From positions 4,349,501-4,413,500 of the forward strand of contig NZ_CP035501.1 of assembly GCF_004135585.1 (NCBI RefSeq): DNA of 64,000 nucleotides. Reading direction: 5' to 3'. The notes under the pieces were generated by a model. It had not been told where the DNA came from and searched no databases. It saw nothing but the letters and a program-made list of their open reading frames with translations. This DNA is from Sphingosinicella sp. BN140058 (GTDB taxonomy: Bacteria > Pseudomonadota > Alphaproteobacteria > Sphingomonadales > Sphingomonadaceae). This document shows positions 1 through 9,700 of the stretch, piece by piece. The first letter of the stretch is position 1. Each line of letters starts with the position of its first letter. The position numbers and the translations under genes are program-made.

Positions 1-128
1 GGGTTCGGTCGAGCATCCGACAGGCGACTGACCGGCGGACGCTTTCCGCAGAAGATGATTCTACCGCCAGAGGACGCGACCGAGCGCGCGTCGACTTCCG
101 TTATCACCCATTCAAGGCTGCTTCCAAG

Positions 129-551
129 ATGATCACGGACAACACGGCGCTCGAGCGTTTCGTAGAAGCCCAGGCGCGGATCTACGCAACAGCCCTGGCG
201 GAGATCCGTCGTGGCGCCAAACGATCCCACTGGATGTGGTTCGTCTTCCCGCAACTCGCGGGCCTCGGGCGCAGCCCTCAAGCAAGGCTGTACGGCATCC
301 AATCGATGGACGAGGCGCGCGCCTATCTTGGGCATCCTCTGCTCGGGCCCCGCTATGTCGAATGTGTCGCCGCGCTCCAGGATATTCCGATCAGCGATCC
401 GGTCGTGGTGTTCGGCGAGATCGACGCGATCAAGTTGCGATCGTCGCTGACGCTGTTCGAGGCAGCCGAGCCTCTGCACCTCTTCTCGGCCGCGCTTGAA
501 CAGTGGTTCGGAGGCGTACGAGACGAGGCTACCGTGAAGATGCTGGAGTAG
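129..551 (+). CDS. DUF1810 family protein
   Basis: A 140-residue soluble protein that reads as a full-length DUF1810 member. The hallmark segment is near the N-terminus (FVEAQ..IYATALAEIRRGAKRSHWMWFVFPQ), followed by the SPQARLYGI and ARAYLGHPLLGPR blocks. The family is widespread and small, and has no established biochemical role. No signal peptide or membrane segment is visible. The ATG at 129 has only a weak upstream AAGG, and there is no better in-frame start. A short hairpin (AGAGCG/CGCTCT, 565-580) follows the stop but lacks a T-run. The upstream 128 bases show nothing I recognise. The gene is monocistronic here; the next feature is a tRNA on the other strand. Confidence 0.85.
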   Translation: MITDNTALERFVEAQARIYATALAEIRRGAKRSHWMWFVFPQLAGLGRSPQARLYGIQSMDEARAYLGHPLLGPRYVECVAALQDIPISDPVVVFGEIDAIKLRSSLTLFEAAEPLHLFSAALEQWFGGVRDEATVKMLE

Positions 552-760
552 CTTCCTCTTCAAGAGAGCGCTTTCGCTCTGCACGCGCTTTCGGACGGTC
601 TCCAGACGATCTTCGCAAGCCAGGTCGGGAAAACGCCGCGCGTAGAGCCGGGCCGATCGTCCCAGGCGAGATCAAGCGCCCGGGCACGTGATCGGCATCC
701 TGCCTGTGAAGCTTCGAAGATCGGGTGCGACCTGAGCAGCGGGCGAGGTCGTGGAGAAGG

Positions 761-836
761 TGGTGGAGCTGAGGGGAATCGAACCCCTGACCTCTGCAGT
801 GCGATTGCAGCGCTCTCCCATCTGAGCTACAGCCCC
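761..836 (-). tRNA. tRNA-Ala (anticodon CGC)
   Basis: On the minus strand a 76-nt cloverleaf can be folded. The acceptor arm pairs GGGGCTG with CAGCTCC, the D arm contains TAGCTCAGATGGGAGAGC, and the T arm contains GGTTCGATTCC. The anticodon stem CTGCA/TGCAG closes a seven-base loop ATCGCAC, giving anticodon CGC (reads GCG, alanine). The terminal CCA is encoded. The flanks (552-760 and 837-988) show no other gene. Confidence 0.95.
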
Positions 837-988
837 ACGCCTTTTTCGCGCAGTTCCCCGCGCGCTGCGGGGCTGGGAAGGCGCTCCCATTAGCGAGCCC
901 CGGACCGTTGTGCAACGTGGCATTTCGCGTGCGCGGCAAGCTGCACGTCGTTTCGCCCGAAGGTGAAAACGGCCCGGCTCTTCCGGTC

Positions 989-1014
989 GGAACGGGTCCG
1001 CATTGTCCTTCGTT
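989..1014 (+). promoter_or_regulatory. EcfG (general stress) sigma-factor promoter
   Basis: GGAAC at 989-993 and CGTT at 1011-1014 are separated by exactly 17 bases. This matches the alphaproteobacterial EcfG/SigT general stress promoter (GGAAC-N16/17-CGTT). Transcription would begin near 1020, about 60 bases before the ATG of the Gly-rich DUF2171 gene at 1082. The site is a consensus match seen by eye; activity is inferred. Confidence 0.6.
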
Positions 1015-1081
1015 TCACCGCCATCCCCGCAAGCGTGGTCCGGCTGCGCCCTGGGCGCGGGACCAGAGACAGGAGAGTAAG

Positions 1082-2641
1082 ATGGGCTATCGAGGCGAAG
1101 ACCGCTCCGGCGGCGACCGTTGGCGCGATCGCGACGACAACAACATGCGCGGCGAGCGCGACGAGCGTCACTACGGAACCCGCGACTGGGGCCGTGAAGG
1201 CGGAAGCTGGAACGAGGGTCGGCGCGAGAGTGGCCAGGGCGGCTACGGCGGCGGAAGTTCCTATGGCGGCCGCGAAGGCGGCGGGCGCAATTGGGATCGC
1301 GGCGACAGCTGGAGCCGGGGCGGCAGCGACGACGATCGCGGCTTCTTCGACCGCGCCGGTGACGAAGTCCGGTCCTGGTTCGGTGACGAGGAGGCGCAGC
1401 GCCGCCGCGAGGCCGACGAGCGCCGCTGGGAGCGCGAGCGCGGGCTGACCGGCGGGCGCGACAATGATTATGGTCATCGCGAGCACGGCCGAGAGGAATA
1501 TGGCCGCGGCGATCATGAGCGCAGCGGCCCGGGCACGCTCGGCGGCGGCGGCTTCGGCGGCGGCTGGGGCAATCAGGCCGGCGAGAGCTGGAACCGCGAC
1601 CGTCCGGGACGACCCGGCTGGTTCAGTGATTCCGCCGGCGGTGAGCGTGGTCATCGCCAGGGCGGCGGTCGCGGACGCGGCGGCTTCGGAGACGAGAGCG
1701 ATCGCTATTCGCGCAGCGCCGAGCGGGCGCGCTTCGGCGGCGGCGACCGCTACGAACGCGGCGGCGGTGCCGGCTATGAGGGCAGCCCGTCGACGAGCGG
1801 CTATGCCAGCGGCGCTGGCGGCGACCGTCCCGGCATCGGCGGCGGCGGCTTCGATGCGCCTGGCGAATATGGCCGGCGGTTCGACCGGGTCGACGCGGGC
1901 AGCACCGGCACCCATGGCGCCCACCCGATGTCCGCACCGGTCGGCGGCGCGTTCGGATCGACGATGAGCACCGGCCGCGAAGCCGAGATCCTGCGCCAGG
2001 CCGGCGCTTATCGCGGCCGCGAGCAGGGCCGTGGCGACACCGCGCCTTCCATAAACGACCCGCACTACTCGGAATGGCGCCGTCGTCAGATCGAGGATCT
2101 GGACCGCGACTATGACGAATATCGGCGCGAGCATCAGTCGAAGTTCGAGCAGGAATTCGGCGGCTGGCGTTCCAAGCGCCAGGGCCAGCGCCAACTGCTC
2201 AATCGCGTCGACGAGCATATGGAGGTCGTCGGATCGGACGGCACCCATGTCGGCAAGGTCGACAAGGTCGCCGGCGACCGGATCATTCTGGCCAAGAACG
2301 ATCCGAGCGCGGGCGGCATGCACCATTCGATTCCGTGCGGCTGGGTCGAAAATGTCGATCAGCGCGTGACCCTCAACCGCAGCGCCGAGCAGGCCAAGCT
2401 CGAGTGGCGCAACGAGGAACGCAACCGCGCGCTGTTCGAACGGCCCGACCAGGGCAGCGAGGGGCCGCACGTGCTGAACCGCAGCTTCTCCGGCACCTAT
2501 GACGAAGGTCGCGACACGTCGTCGCGCGGCGACGAGACCGGCGGCCGCGGCACCGCGACCGGCGGCACCGGTGCGGCCACGGAAACGACCGGCAGCAGCG
2601 ACTTGCCCGGCGCGTCCAACCGTACCGATCGCAAGAGCTGA
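1082..2641 (+). CDS. Gly/Arg-rich protein with C-terminal DUF2171 domain
   Basis: A 519-residue protein. The first ~330 residues are low-complexity: Gly, Arg, Asp, Glu and aromatic residues in RGG-, GYGGGSS- and GDRYERGGG-like repeats, probably disordered. Residues ~370-445 form a DUF2171 domain (LLNRVDEHMEVVGSDGTHVGKV...DRIILAKND...HHSIPCGWVENVDQRVTL), a small beta-rich fold like the PRC barrel, of unknown function. A Ser/Thr/Gly tail follows. The start is the ATG at 1082 because AGGAGAG lies 6 bases upstream; an in-frame ATG at 908 has no such site and would lie before the predicted EcfG promoter. That promoter suggests general stress control. The RGG-like region could bind nucleic acid, but that is inference. 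Confidence 0.8.
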   Translation: MGYRGEDRSGGDRWRDRDDNNMRGERDERHYGTRDWGREGGSWNEGRRESGQGGYGGGSSYGGREGGGRNWDRGDSWSRGGSDDDRGFFDRAGDEVRSWFGDEEAQRRREADERRWERERGLTGGRDNDYGHREHGREEYGRGDHERSGPGTLGGGGFGGGWGNQAGESWNRDRPGRPGWFSDSAGGERGHRQGGGRGRGGFGDESDRYSRSAERARFGGGDRYERGGGAGYEGSPSTSGYASGAGGDRPGIGGGGFDAPGEYGRRFDRVDAGSTGTHGAHPMSAPVGGAFGSTMSTGREAEILRQAGAYRGREQGRGDTAPSINDPHYSEWRRRQIEDLDRDYDEYRREHQSKFEQEFGGWRSKRQGQRQLLNRVDEHMEVVGSDGTHVGKVDKVAGDRIILAKNDPSAGGMHHSIPCGWVENVDQRVTLNRSAEQAKLEWRNEERNRALFERPDQGSEGPHVLNRSFSGTYDEGRDTSSRGDETGGRGTATGGTGAATETTGSSDLPGASNRTDRKS

Positions 2642-2772
2642 GCTGACGTCGCCGCAGGGCGGCGCAGATCTGCAAGGCGGCTCGGCTGTCCCCGACAGCC
2701 GGGCCGTTTCGCATCCTCTTGTCGCGACGGGGCAGGGCGTTCATGGATGCGGAGACACGAAAGGGAGAGACG

Positions 2773-3771
2773 ATGAGCAGCACCACCCGCGCCTGGCACC
2801 TGGCGTCGCGGCCGGACGGCATGCCGACCAACGCCAATTTCGAGCTCAAGGAGATCGCGCTGAGCGAACTCGCGGAAGGCTGGATCCGGGTCGAGAATCG
2901 CTGGCTTTCCGTCGATCCCTACATGCGCGGCCGGATGAACGACGTGCGCAGCTACGTGCCGCCCTTCGAGGTCGGCGCGCCGCTCGAGGGTGGCGCCGTC
3001 GGGACCGTTGTCGAATCCCGATCGCCGGATTTCAAGGAAGGCGACATCGTCTTCCACATGTTCGGCTGGCGCGAGGCGGTGACGGCGCCCGCGGAAAAAT
3101 TCAACAAGGTACCGCCGCTGGAGGTCGAGCCGCATCACTGGCTCGGCAATCTCGGGCTGACCGGCGGAACCGCCTATTTCGGCCTGCTCCATGTCGCCGC
3201 GGCGAAGGAGGGCGATACCGTGTTCGTGTCGGCGGCGGCCGGCGGCGTCGGTTCGGCCGTCGTGCAGATCGCCAAGGCCAAGGGCATGACCGTGATCGGT
3301 TCGGCCGGAGGCGCCGACAAATGCGCCTGGGTCCGTGAACTCGGCGCCGACGCGGCGATCGACTACAAGGCCGAACCGGTGATGCCCGCGCTGATGCGCG
3401 CAGCGCCGAAGGGCATCGACGTCTATTTCGACAATGTCGGCGGCGATCATCTCGACGCCGCCTTTGCCGCCGCGCGCAACAATGCCCGGTTCGCGATCTG
3501 CGGGATGATCGACAGCTACAATGGCGGCGCGCCGCCGCATGCCTTTCGCTACATCATGCGGGTGATCGCGGCGCGGATCGCGGTAAAGGGGTTCATCTAC
3601 ACGGACTATCTGCCGTTGATGGGCGAATTCTACCGCGACATGGGCCAATGGGTGGCGAACGGTGCAGTCAAGAGCCGGGAGACGATCCGCGACGGCCTGG
3701 ACGCCACGCCCGACGCGTTCCTCGATCTCTTCCGCGGCGGCAACATGGGCAAGATGCTGGTCCGCCTCTGA
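2773..3771 (+). CDS. NADP-dependent oxidoreductase, CurA/PTGR-like MDR family
   Basis: A 332-residue zinc-independent medium-chain dehydrogenase/reductase. The opening is typical of the curcumin reductase / prostaglandin reductase branch (AWHLASRPDGMPT.ANFEL, then SVDPYMRGRM at about 47-54). The nucleotide-binding loop is AAAGGVGS at 154-161, and YFDNVGGDHLDAA is the later conserved block. Such enzymes use NADPH to reduce the double bond of alpha,beta-unsaturated ketones and aldehydes; the natural substrate cannot be told from sequence. The ATG at 2773 has GGGAGAG upstream and is preferred to an ATG at 2719. Expected to be cytosolic and monocistronic. Confidence 0.88.
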   Translation: MSSTTRAWHLASRPDGMPTNANFELKEIALSELAEGWIRVENRWLSVDPYMRGRMNDVRSYVPPFEVGAPLEGGAVGTVVESRSPDFKEGDIVFHMFGWREAVTAPAEKFNKVPPLEVEPHHWLGNLGLTGGTAYFGLLHVAAAKEGDTVFVSAAAGGVGSAVVQIAKAKGMTVIGSAGGADKCAWVRELGADAAIDYKAEPVMPALMRAAPKGIDVYFDNVGGDHLDAAFAAARNNARFAICGMIDSYNGGAPPHAFRYIMRVIAARIAVKGFIYTDYLPLMGEFYRDMGQWVANGAVKSRETIRDGLDATPDAFLDLFRGGNMGKMLVRL

Positions 3772-3837
3772 CCAATTGCGATCAGTCGCCCTGCAAAGTC
3801 TCTATAATGGGTCTGAAGACCAGGAAAGAGACCGACA

Positions 3838-4257
3838 TTGCGACCCCTCTCTGCCTCCAAGCACGCGCCGGTGCCCGCGGCACCGAGCCGGATCATCATC
3901 GTCGACGACGATCCGCTGATCGTCGACATCGTCTGCGAATGCCTCGGCAAGCGCGGGCACATCGTCGGCGGCATGCCCGCCGGCGAGAAAGCCTGCGGGA
4001 TCATCGAATTCAAGCAGCCCGATCTCGTCATCCTCGACTGCGTGCTGCCCGGTAAATCCGGGATCGAGGTGCTGCGCGAAATTCGTTCCTCTCGAGTCGC
4101 CTGCACGATCCCGGTGCTGATGTTGACCGGCCGTCAGGGGGAAGCGGACGAACTGATTGCCGCGCGCGCCGGTGCCGACGATTATCTGCGCAAGCCGTTC
4201 GATCCGGACCAGCTCGTCGCCCACGTCGAAGTGCTGCTGGAGGCCAATCGGGTCTGA
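3838..4257 (+). CDS. single-domain response regulator (CheY-like receiver)
   Basis: A 139-residue protein that is almost entirely one receiver domain. The acidic pocket is D23-D25 (IIIVDDDPL), the phosphoacceptor is D67 (LVILDCVLPG), the switch Thr is T97 (MLTGR) and the conserved Lys is K119 (YLRKPF). There is no output domain, so it should act by protein-protein interaction or as a phosphorelay intermediate. The start is a TTG, chosen because AGGAAAGAG lies 7 bases upstream and no ATG fits. No histidine kinase is nearby, so it is an orphan. The N-terminal ~17 residues are a short Pro/Ala-rich extension. Confidence 0.85.
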   Translation: MRPLSASKHAPVPAAPSRIIIVDDDPLIVDIVCECLGKRGHIVGGMPAGEKACGIIEFKQPDLVILDCVLPGKSGIEVLREIRSSRVACTIPVLMLTGRQGEADELIAARAGADDYLRKPFDPDQLVAHVEVLLEANRV

Positions 4258-4280
4258 CGGAGGCTCTGTTCCATCCTCAC

Positions 4281-4370
4281 CGTTCGGGCTGAGCATGTCG
4301 AAGCCTTTCCTTTATCTTGCTATGCCGTCCCAAGAAAAAAGGGAGGGCTTCGACAGGCTCAGCCCGAACG
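4281..4370. repeat. REP-like extragenic palindrome
   Basis: Two 25-base arms, 4281-4305 and 4346-4370, are inverted copies with one mismatch around a 40-base A/T-richer spacer (core CGTTCGGGCTGAGC / GCTCAGCCCGAACG). This CGTTCGGGCTGAGCxTGTCGAAG element recurs in sphingomonad genomes. It lies between a plus-strand and a minus-strand gene that converge, where it could act as a transcription barrier. The right arm also encodes the last residues and stop of the panE-like gene. Confidence 0.75.
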
Positions 4371-5270
4371 CTGAGTGGGTGCAGCGCCTTTCGTCTCATC
4401 CGGCGAAATCGCTTTCAGCAATGTCGCCGCCATTGCGTTGAGCGGCGTGGCGATGCGGTGACGGGCGCCCAGACGAACGATCACTCCGTTGCGGGCGTCG
4501 ATCTCCATCGGCCGGCCGGCGAGCCTGTCCGCCAGCATCGAATTGACCGAATCCGCCGGCCCGGCGCGATAGCCGGCGACCACCTCTTCGGCGAGCGTGC
4601 CCGGCAGATCGGCGCCTTCGGCGCGTCCGACCGTGATGCACTCGCCGATCAGACCGCGCATCAGCGCGGCGACGTCGTCGTCGCGGCTGATGCCGCCCGG
4701 CCGAAGGGTGAGGGCGTTGACCGCGCCGGCACAGTTGATCGCAAGCTTGCGCCACGCCGCAGTCGTGAAATCGGGCGTCGTTGCGACCGCGATCGGCGTT
4801 TCGCCGAAGAGGGTCACGAAGGCGCGGCCGGCGGCATCGTCGGCAACCAGGATCGAGCCGGTGCGGCGCTGGTGGATGCGGCCCGGCGCCTCCCGCTCGG
4901 CCGGGATATCGACGATCGCCGGGACCATCCGGTTCTCGTCGACGCGTCCCTGAAAGCGGGCACGGTGCTCGACACCGTTCTGTAAAATTGCGATGCGAGT
5001 CGAAGGGGTGAGCAGCGGCGGCAGCCAGGCGGATGCCGCCTCGCTGTCATAGGCCTTGGTGGCGACCAACACCCAGTCCACCGCGCCCGCTTCTGCGGGG
5101 GTGCTCCAGACTGCGAGCGACGGCTGCAGCAGCCCATCGGGCGTCTCGACGCGGAGGGAGGGGATCGCACTTCGAACGCAGAGCGTGACCTGGTGCGCAG
5201 GGTTCTGCGCAAGCCATGCCGCAACGGTGCCGCCGATCGCACCGGCTCCGATTACGGCGATGCGAGTCAT
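4359..5270 (-). CDS. panE: 2-dehydropantoate 2-reductase (ketopantoate reductase)
   Basis: A 303-residue enzyme of the ApbA/PanE family, which reduces ketopantoate to pantoate with NADPH in pantothenate/CoA synthesis. The Rossmann motif is GAGAIGG (8-14). The catalytic Lys is K175 (WRKLAINC), with N179 and N185 (GAVNAL). The C-terminal substrate-site Ser/Glu are at about S244 and E256 (SVNSMLADRLAGRPMEID). The ATG overlaps the stop of the upstream efflux channel gene by four bases (ATGA), so it is translated as the last gene of the efflux operon. Its final codons fall in the right arm of a REP palindrome. Family members with other 2-keto substrates exist, so the pantoate role is probable rather than certain. 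Confidence 0.82.
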   Translation of the reverse strand: MTRIAVIGAGAIGGTVAAWLAQNPAHQVTLCVRSAIPSLRVETPDGLLQPSLAVWSTPAEAGAVDWVLVATKAYDSEAASAWLPPLLTPSTRIAILQNGVEHRARFQGRVDENRMVPAIVDIPAEREAPGRIHQRRTGSILVADDAAGRAFVTLFGETPIAVATTPDFTTAAWRKLAINCAGAVNALTLRPGGISRDDDVAALMRGLIGECITVGRAEGADLPGTLAEEVVAGYRAGPADSVNSMLADRLAGRPMEIDARNGVIVRLGARHRIATPLNAMAATLLKAISPDETKGAAPTQRSG

Positions 5271-6745
5271 CGTCTTGCCGCTTCCGGGGTGTCCGAAGCG
5301 GCGGCCGGAACAACCTCGCCAATCGGGCCGGACTGGAGGAAGGTGTCACCGCCGAGCGCCTGATACAGGGTCACCAGGTTGCTCGCGGCGACGAGCCGGG
5401 TCGCGACCAGGGTCCGATCGGCGGCGTAGAGCGAGCGCTGCGCATCGAGACTGGTGAGGAAAGGATCGATGCCGCCGCGATAGCGCGCTTCGGTGAGGCG
5501 GTAGGTGTCGGCGGCGGCATCGCGCTGGGCGGTGCGGGCGCGCAGCTGCTCGCCGATCGTGCCGCGCCGGGCGAGCGCATCCGACACCTCGCGGAAGGCG
5601 ATCTGGATGGCGCGCTCATAGGTGGCCAGCGCCGCCTGCTGCTGCGCCTCGCTCAAGCGCACTCCGGCCCGGCCTGCACCGGCACGGAAGATCGGGTAGG
5701 AGATGTCGGCGCCGGCCGACCAGCTGAACGCACCGCCCGAGAAGAGGCCGGTCAGCGCGTCGCTGGCGAGGCCGAGCAGACCGGTCAGCGAGATGCGCGG
5801 GAAGAGTGCGGCCCGTGCGGCACCGATCTCGGCATTGGCGGCGCGCAGCTGGAATTCCGCCTCGACCACGTCGGGCCGGCGCAGCAGGATGTCGGAGCGA
5901 AGACCCGCCGGCATCGCCGACACGCCCGCGGCCGCCTCGTCGATCGTCTTCGGCAGCAGTGCCGGATCGATCGGCGCGCCGACGAGCAATTGAAGCAGGT
6001 TGACGTCCTGCGCGAGTGCGGTGCGCTGCTCGGCGACGTCGGCCCGGGCGGTCTCCGAAATCTGTTCGGCCTGGCGCAGATCGGTGCGTGGGGCGACGCC
6101 GCCTTCCAGCCGGGCGCGGGTGAGGCGCACGCTGCTTTCGGCGCTGGTCACCGTATCTTCGGCGATCCGCAGCAGGCTGGCATCGGCCGCATGGTTGAGC
6201 CAGGCATCGGCGATGTCGCCGACCAGGGTGAGGCGGGTGGCGCGGGCCGCCGCTTCGGTCGCAAAATAGCGGTTCTGCTCGGCGCGGGTGAGCGCGGCGA
6301 CGCGCCCGAACAGATCGAGCTCGAACGCGGAAACGCCGACATCTGCGGAGAAGCTGGTGTTGGTGCCACCGCTTGTTCCGCTTCCGCTCTGGCCGCTTCC
6401 GGTCTGGCCGCTGCCGCGGTCGGCAATGGTGACACCGCCGCCGGCATCGACCTGGGGAAAGCGCTCGGCGCGCTGGATTCGGTATTGCGCGCGGGCGGCC
6501 GCGATGTTCGCCGCGGCGATGCGCAAATCGCGGTTGTTGGCGAGCGCCTGATCGATCAGCGATTGCAGGCGCGGATCGCGCAGCACGTCGCGATAGGTGA
6601 GCGCGGGCAGCGCCGCCTCGCTGTCGCGGAGATAGGCGTCGCCGGCCGGCCATGACGGGGGCACCGGCGACGCCGGCGCGATATATTTGGGCTCCATCGA
6701 GCAGCCGGCGAGGAGCGCCACGAGCAGGAGAGGCACCCGCATCAT
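5267..6745 (-). CDS. RND efflux outer-membrane channel lipoprotein (OprM/NodT family)
   Basis: A 492-residue outer-membrane factor. It has a lipoprotein signal with lipobox LAGC at about residues 12-15 (LLLVALLAGCSMEPKY). Two tandem OEP repeats follow, with long helical stretches (ANIAAARAQYRIQRAERFPQVDA; ERAIQIAFREVSDALARRG). It would form the TolC-like exit duct for the pump encoded just upstream. The start is the first of two ATGs and overlaps the pump gene's stop (ATGA). The stop overlaps the next gene in the same way. Length and domain order are normal for the family. Confidence 0.93.
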   Translation of the reverse strand: MMRVPLLLVALLAGCSMEPKYIAPASPVPPSWPAGDAYLRDSEAALPALTYRDVLRDPRLQSLIDQALANNRDLRIAAANIAAARAQYRIQRAERFPQVDAGGGVTIADRGSGQTGSGQSGSGTSGGTNTSFSADVGVSAFELDLFGRVAALTRAEQNRYFATEAAARATRLTLVGDIADAWLNHAADASLLRIAEDTVTSAESSVRLTRARLEGGVAPRTDLRQAEQISETARADVAEQRTALAQDVNLLQLLVGAPIDPALLPKTIDEAAAGVSAMPAGLRSDILLRRPDVVEAEFQLRAANAEIGAARAALFPRISLTGLLGLASDALTGLFSGGAFSWSAGADISYPIFRAGAGRAGVRLSEAQQQAALATYERAIQIAFREVSDALARRGTIGEQLRARTAQRDAAADTYRLTEARYRGGIDPFLTSLDAQRSLYAADRTLVATRLVAASNLVTLYQALGGDTFLQSGPIGEVVPAAASDTPEAARR

Positions 6746-9700
6746 GCGCGCGCCTCGGGCTGCTGCGCGGCGGGCCGGCCGTGCAGCTTCTTGAACGCGT
6801 CGCGCGTCGTTCGCCGGACCAGCACGAAGAAGAGCGGAATGTAGAAAATGGCGAGCAGGGTGGCGGTGAGCATGCCGCCGATCACCGAGGTGCCGATGGC
6901 GATGCGGCTGTTGGCGCCGGCCCCGGTCGAGAGGGCGAGCGGCAGCACGCCGAAGATGAAGGCGAGGCTGGTCATCAGGATGGGACGAAGACGGATCCGC
7001 GCCGCTTCGATCGCCGCGTCGATCACGCGCTTGCCCTCCTTCTCCGCTCGCTCGGCGAACTCGATCATCAGGATCGCATTCTTGGCGGCAAGCCCCATCG
7101 TGGTGAGCAGGCCAATCTGGAGGAAGACATCGTTCTGGAGGCCCCGCAGGGTCACGGCGAACACAGCCCCCACCAGGCCGAGCGGAATGACGAGCAGGAC
7201 GGCGACCGGGATCGACCAGCTCTCGTAGAGCGCGGCGAGGCACAGGAACACGACCAGCAGCGAGATCGCGTAAAGGAACGGCGCCTGGCCGGCGGAAAGC
7301 CGCTCCTGATAGGAGAGGCCGGACCAGGCGACGCTGGTGCCGGGGATCTGGGCAGCGAGCTCCTCCATCCGCCGCATCGCATCACCCGAGCTCTGGCCCT
7401 CGGCCGGCTGGCCCTGAATCTCGAACGACGGAATACCCTGAAAGCGGGAGAGCGTGGTCGGCGCGGTCGCCCAGCTGGTGCGGGCAAAGGAGGAGAAAGG
7501 GGCCATCTGCCCGTTCTGGCTGCGGACAAACCATTCGTTGATGTTCTCAGGTGCCGCGCGAAACGGCGCGTCGCCCTGGACGTAGACGCGCTTGACGCGG
7601 CCGCGATCGATGAAATCGTTGACGTAGCGACCGCCCCAGGCGGTGGAGAGGGTGGAGTTGACGTCGCTCTGGTTGAGCCCGAGCGTCGCCAGCTTGGCCT
7701 GATCGAGATCGACCTTCAGAGTCGCGACATCGGGCAGCTCGCTCAGCCGGACCGAGGTCAGCGCCGGATCGGAATTGGCGAGCTGCAGCAATTTCTCGCG
7801 CGCGGCGGCGAATTCCTGCTGCGACATCCCGCCGGCATTCTGGAGCTGCATGGTGAAGCCGGAAGATTGGCCAAGGCCGCGGATCGCCGGCGGCACCAAT
7901 GCGAATACCTGGGCGTCGCGGAAGCCGCGGAAGGCGCCGGACGCGCGGGCGATGATCGCGTCTGCGCCATTCTCCTTGCCTTCGCGCTCCGACCAGTCGG
8001 TGAAGTTGATGAACCCCTGGCCGGTATTCTGGCCGCTGGCGCCGCCGCCGCCACCGCCGCCGGTGACGGTGAACAGGGTACGGACGTTGTTCGCCTCCTT
8101 CTCACGGAAGTAGCGTTCGACCGCAAGCTGGACTTCCTGGGTGCGGCTCTGGGTCGCGCCGGCAGGCAGCCGGTACTGGACCGATGCGGCGCCCTGGTCC
8201 TCGGTCGGCAGGAAGCCGGTCGGCAGGCGGAAGAACATCAGCACCAGCAAGGCGCAGACGCCGGCGTAGATCAGGAGAAAGATCCACTTGCGATTGACCA
8301 CCGTGGTCACCGACCGCCCATAGCGATCGACCATGCGCTCGAAGCCGCGGTTGAAGCGCTCGCCGCTGCGATGGACGAAGTTCACCAGGCGGGGCGTGTG
8401 CCGGGAGAACCAGCCCTGCGGTTCCTCGCCATGCGGGCGCCGCGGCTTCAACAGAGTCGCGGTGAGCGCGGGACTGAGGATCAGCGCGACGAACACCGAC
8501 AGCACCATCGCCGAAACGATCGTCACCGAGAATTGCCTGTAGATGACGCCGGTCGAACCGCCGAAAAAGGCCATCGGCAGGAACACGGCGGAGAGCACGA
8601 GGGCGATCGCGACGAGCGCGACCTGGATCTGGGCCATCGACCGGATCGTCGCCTCGCGCGGGCTCATGCCCGGATTTTCCTCGAGCAGGCGCTCGACATT
8701 CTCGACGACGACGATGGCATCGTCGACGAGCAGGCCGATGGCCAGGACGAGCCCGAACAGAGTGAGGGTGTTGATCGAGAAATCGAGCGCGTAGAAGACG
8801 GCGAAGGTGCCGAGCAGGACGACCGGAACGGCAATGGTTGGGATCAGCGTCGCCCGCCAGCTCTGCAGGAAGACGAACATCACGATGACAACCAGGACGA
8901 TCGCTTCGATCAGCGTTTTCACCACCTCGTCGATCGACAGGCGGATGAAGGCGGTGGTGTCGTTCGCGAACGCATATTCGAAGCCGGACGGAAACGCCCG
9001 GGCGATGTCCGCGACCTTGGCCTTGACCAGGTCGGCAGTTTCGAGCGCGTCGGCGCCGGGGGCGAGCGAGATGGCGATGCCGGCGCCGGGATGGCCGTTG
9101 ACCCGGCTCACCGCATTGTAGCTCTCTGCGCCGAGCTCGACGCGGGCGACGTCGGCGAGCTTGACGGTGGCGCCGCTGGTTTCGGTCTTGAGGATGATGT
9201 TGCGGAACTGCTCGGGCGTCTGCAGGCGCGATTGCGCGGTCACCGTCGCGTTCAGCATCTGCTCGCGGGGCTGGGGCTGTCCGCCGATTTCGCCCGCCGC
9301 GATCTCGGTATTCTGGGCCTGGACGGCGGCGATGACGTCGCCCGGCATCAAGGCGAAGCTCGCCAGCCGATCCGGGTTGAGCCAGATCCGCATCGCATAA
9401 GGCGCGCCGAACACGTTGGTATCGCCGACCCCCGGAATGCGGGCGATCTGATCCTGCATGTTGGACGCCATCCAGTCCGACACGTCCTGGTTGGTGCGCC
9501 GATCGGTGGCGTCGTAGACGCCGATGATCATCAGGAAGTCCGGGTTCGACTTGGTGACCCTGAGACCCTGCTGCTGGACCTGCTGCGGCAGCCGCGACAG
9601 TGCTTGCTGGACCTGGTTCTGAACCTGGACCTGGGCGATATCCGGATCCGTGCCTTTCTCGAACACCGCGGAGATGGAGACGGAGCCGCGCGAGGTCGAA

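Noticed and set aside
761..836. Direct repeat with tRNA-Ala at 51 kb as a recombination pair
   Set aside because: The similarity is only the shared tRNA structure; anticodon stems and flanks differ.
890..2470. Long reading frames on the strand opposite the Gly-rich gene
   Set aside because: They consist of low-complexity Ala/Val/Leu text with no ribosome site. They are shadows of the GC-rich repeats.
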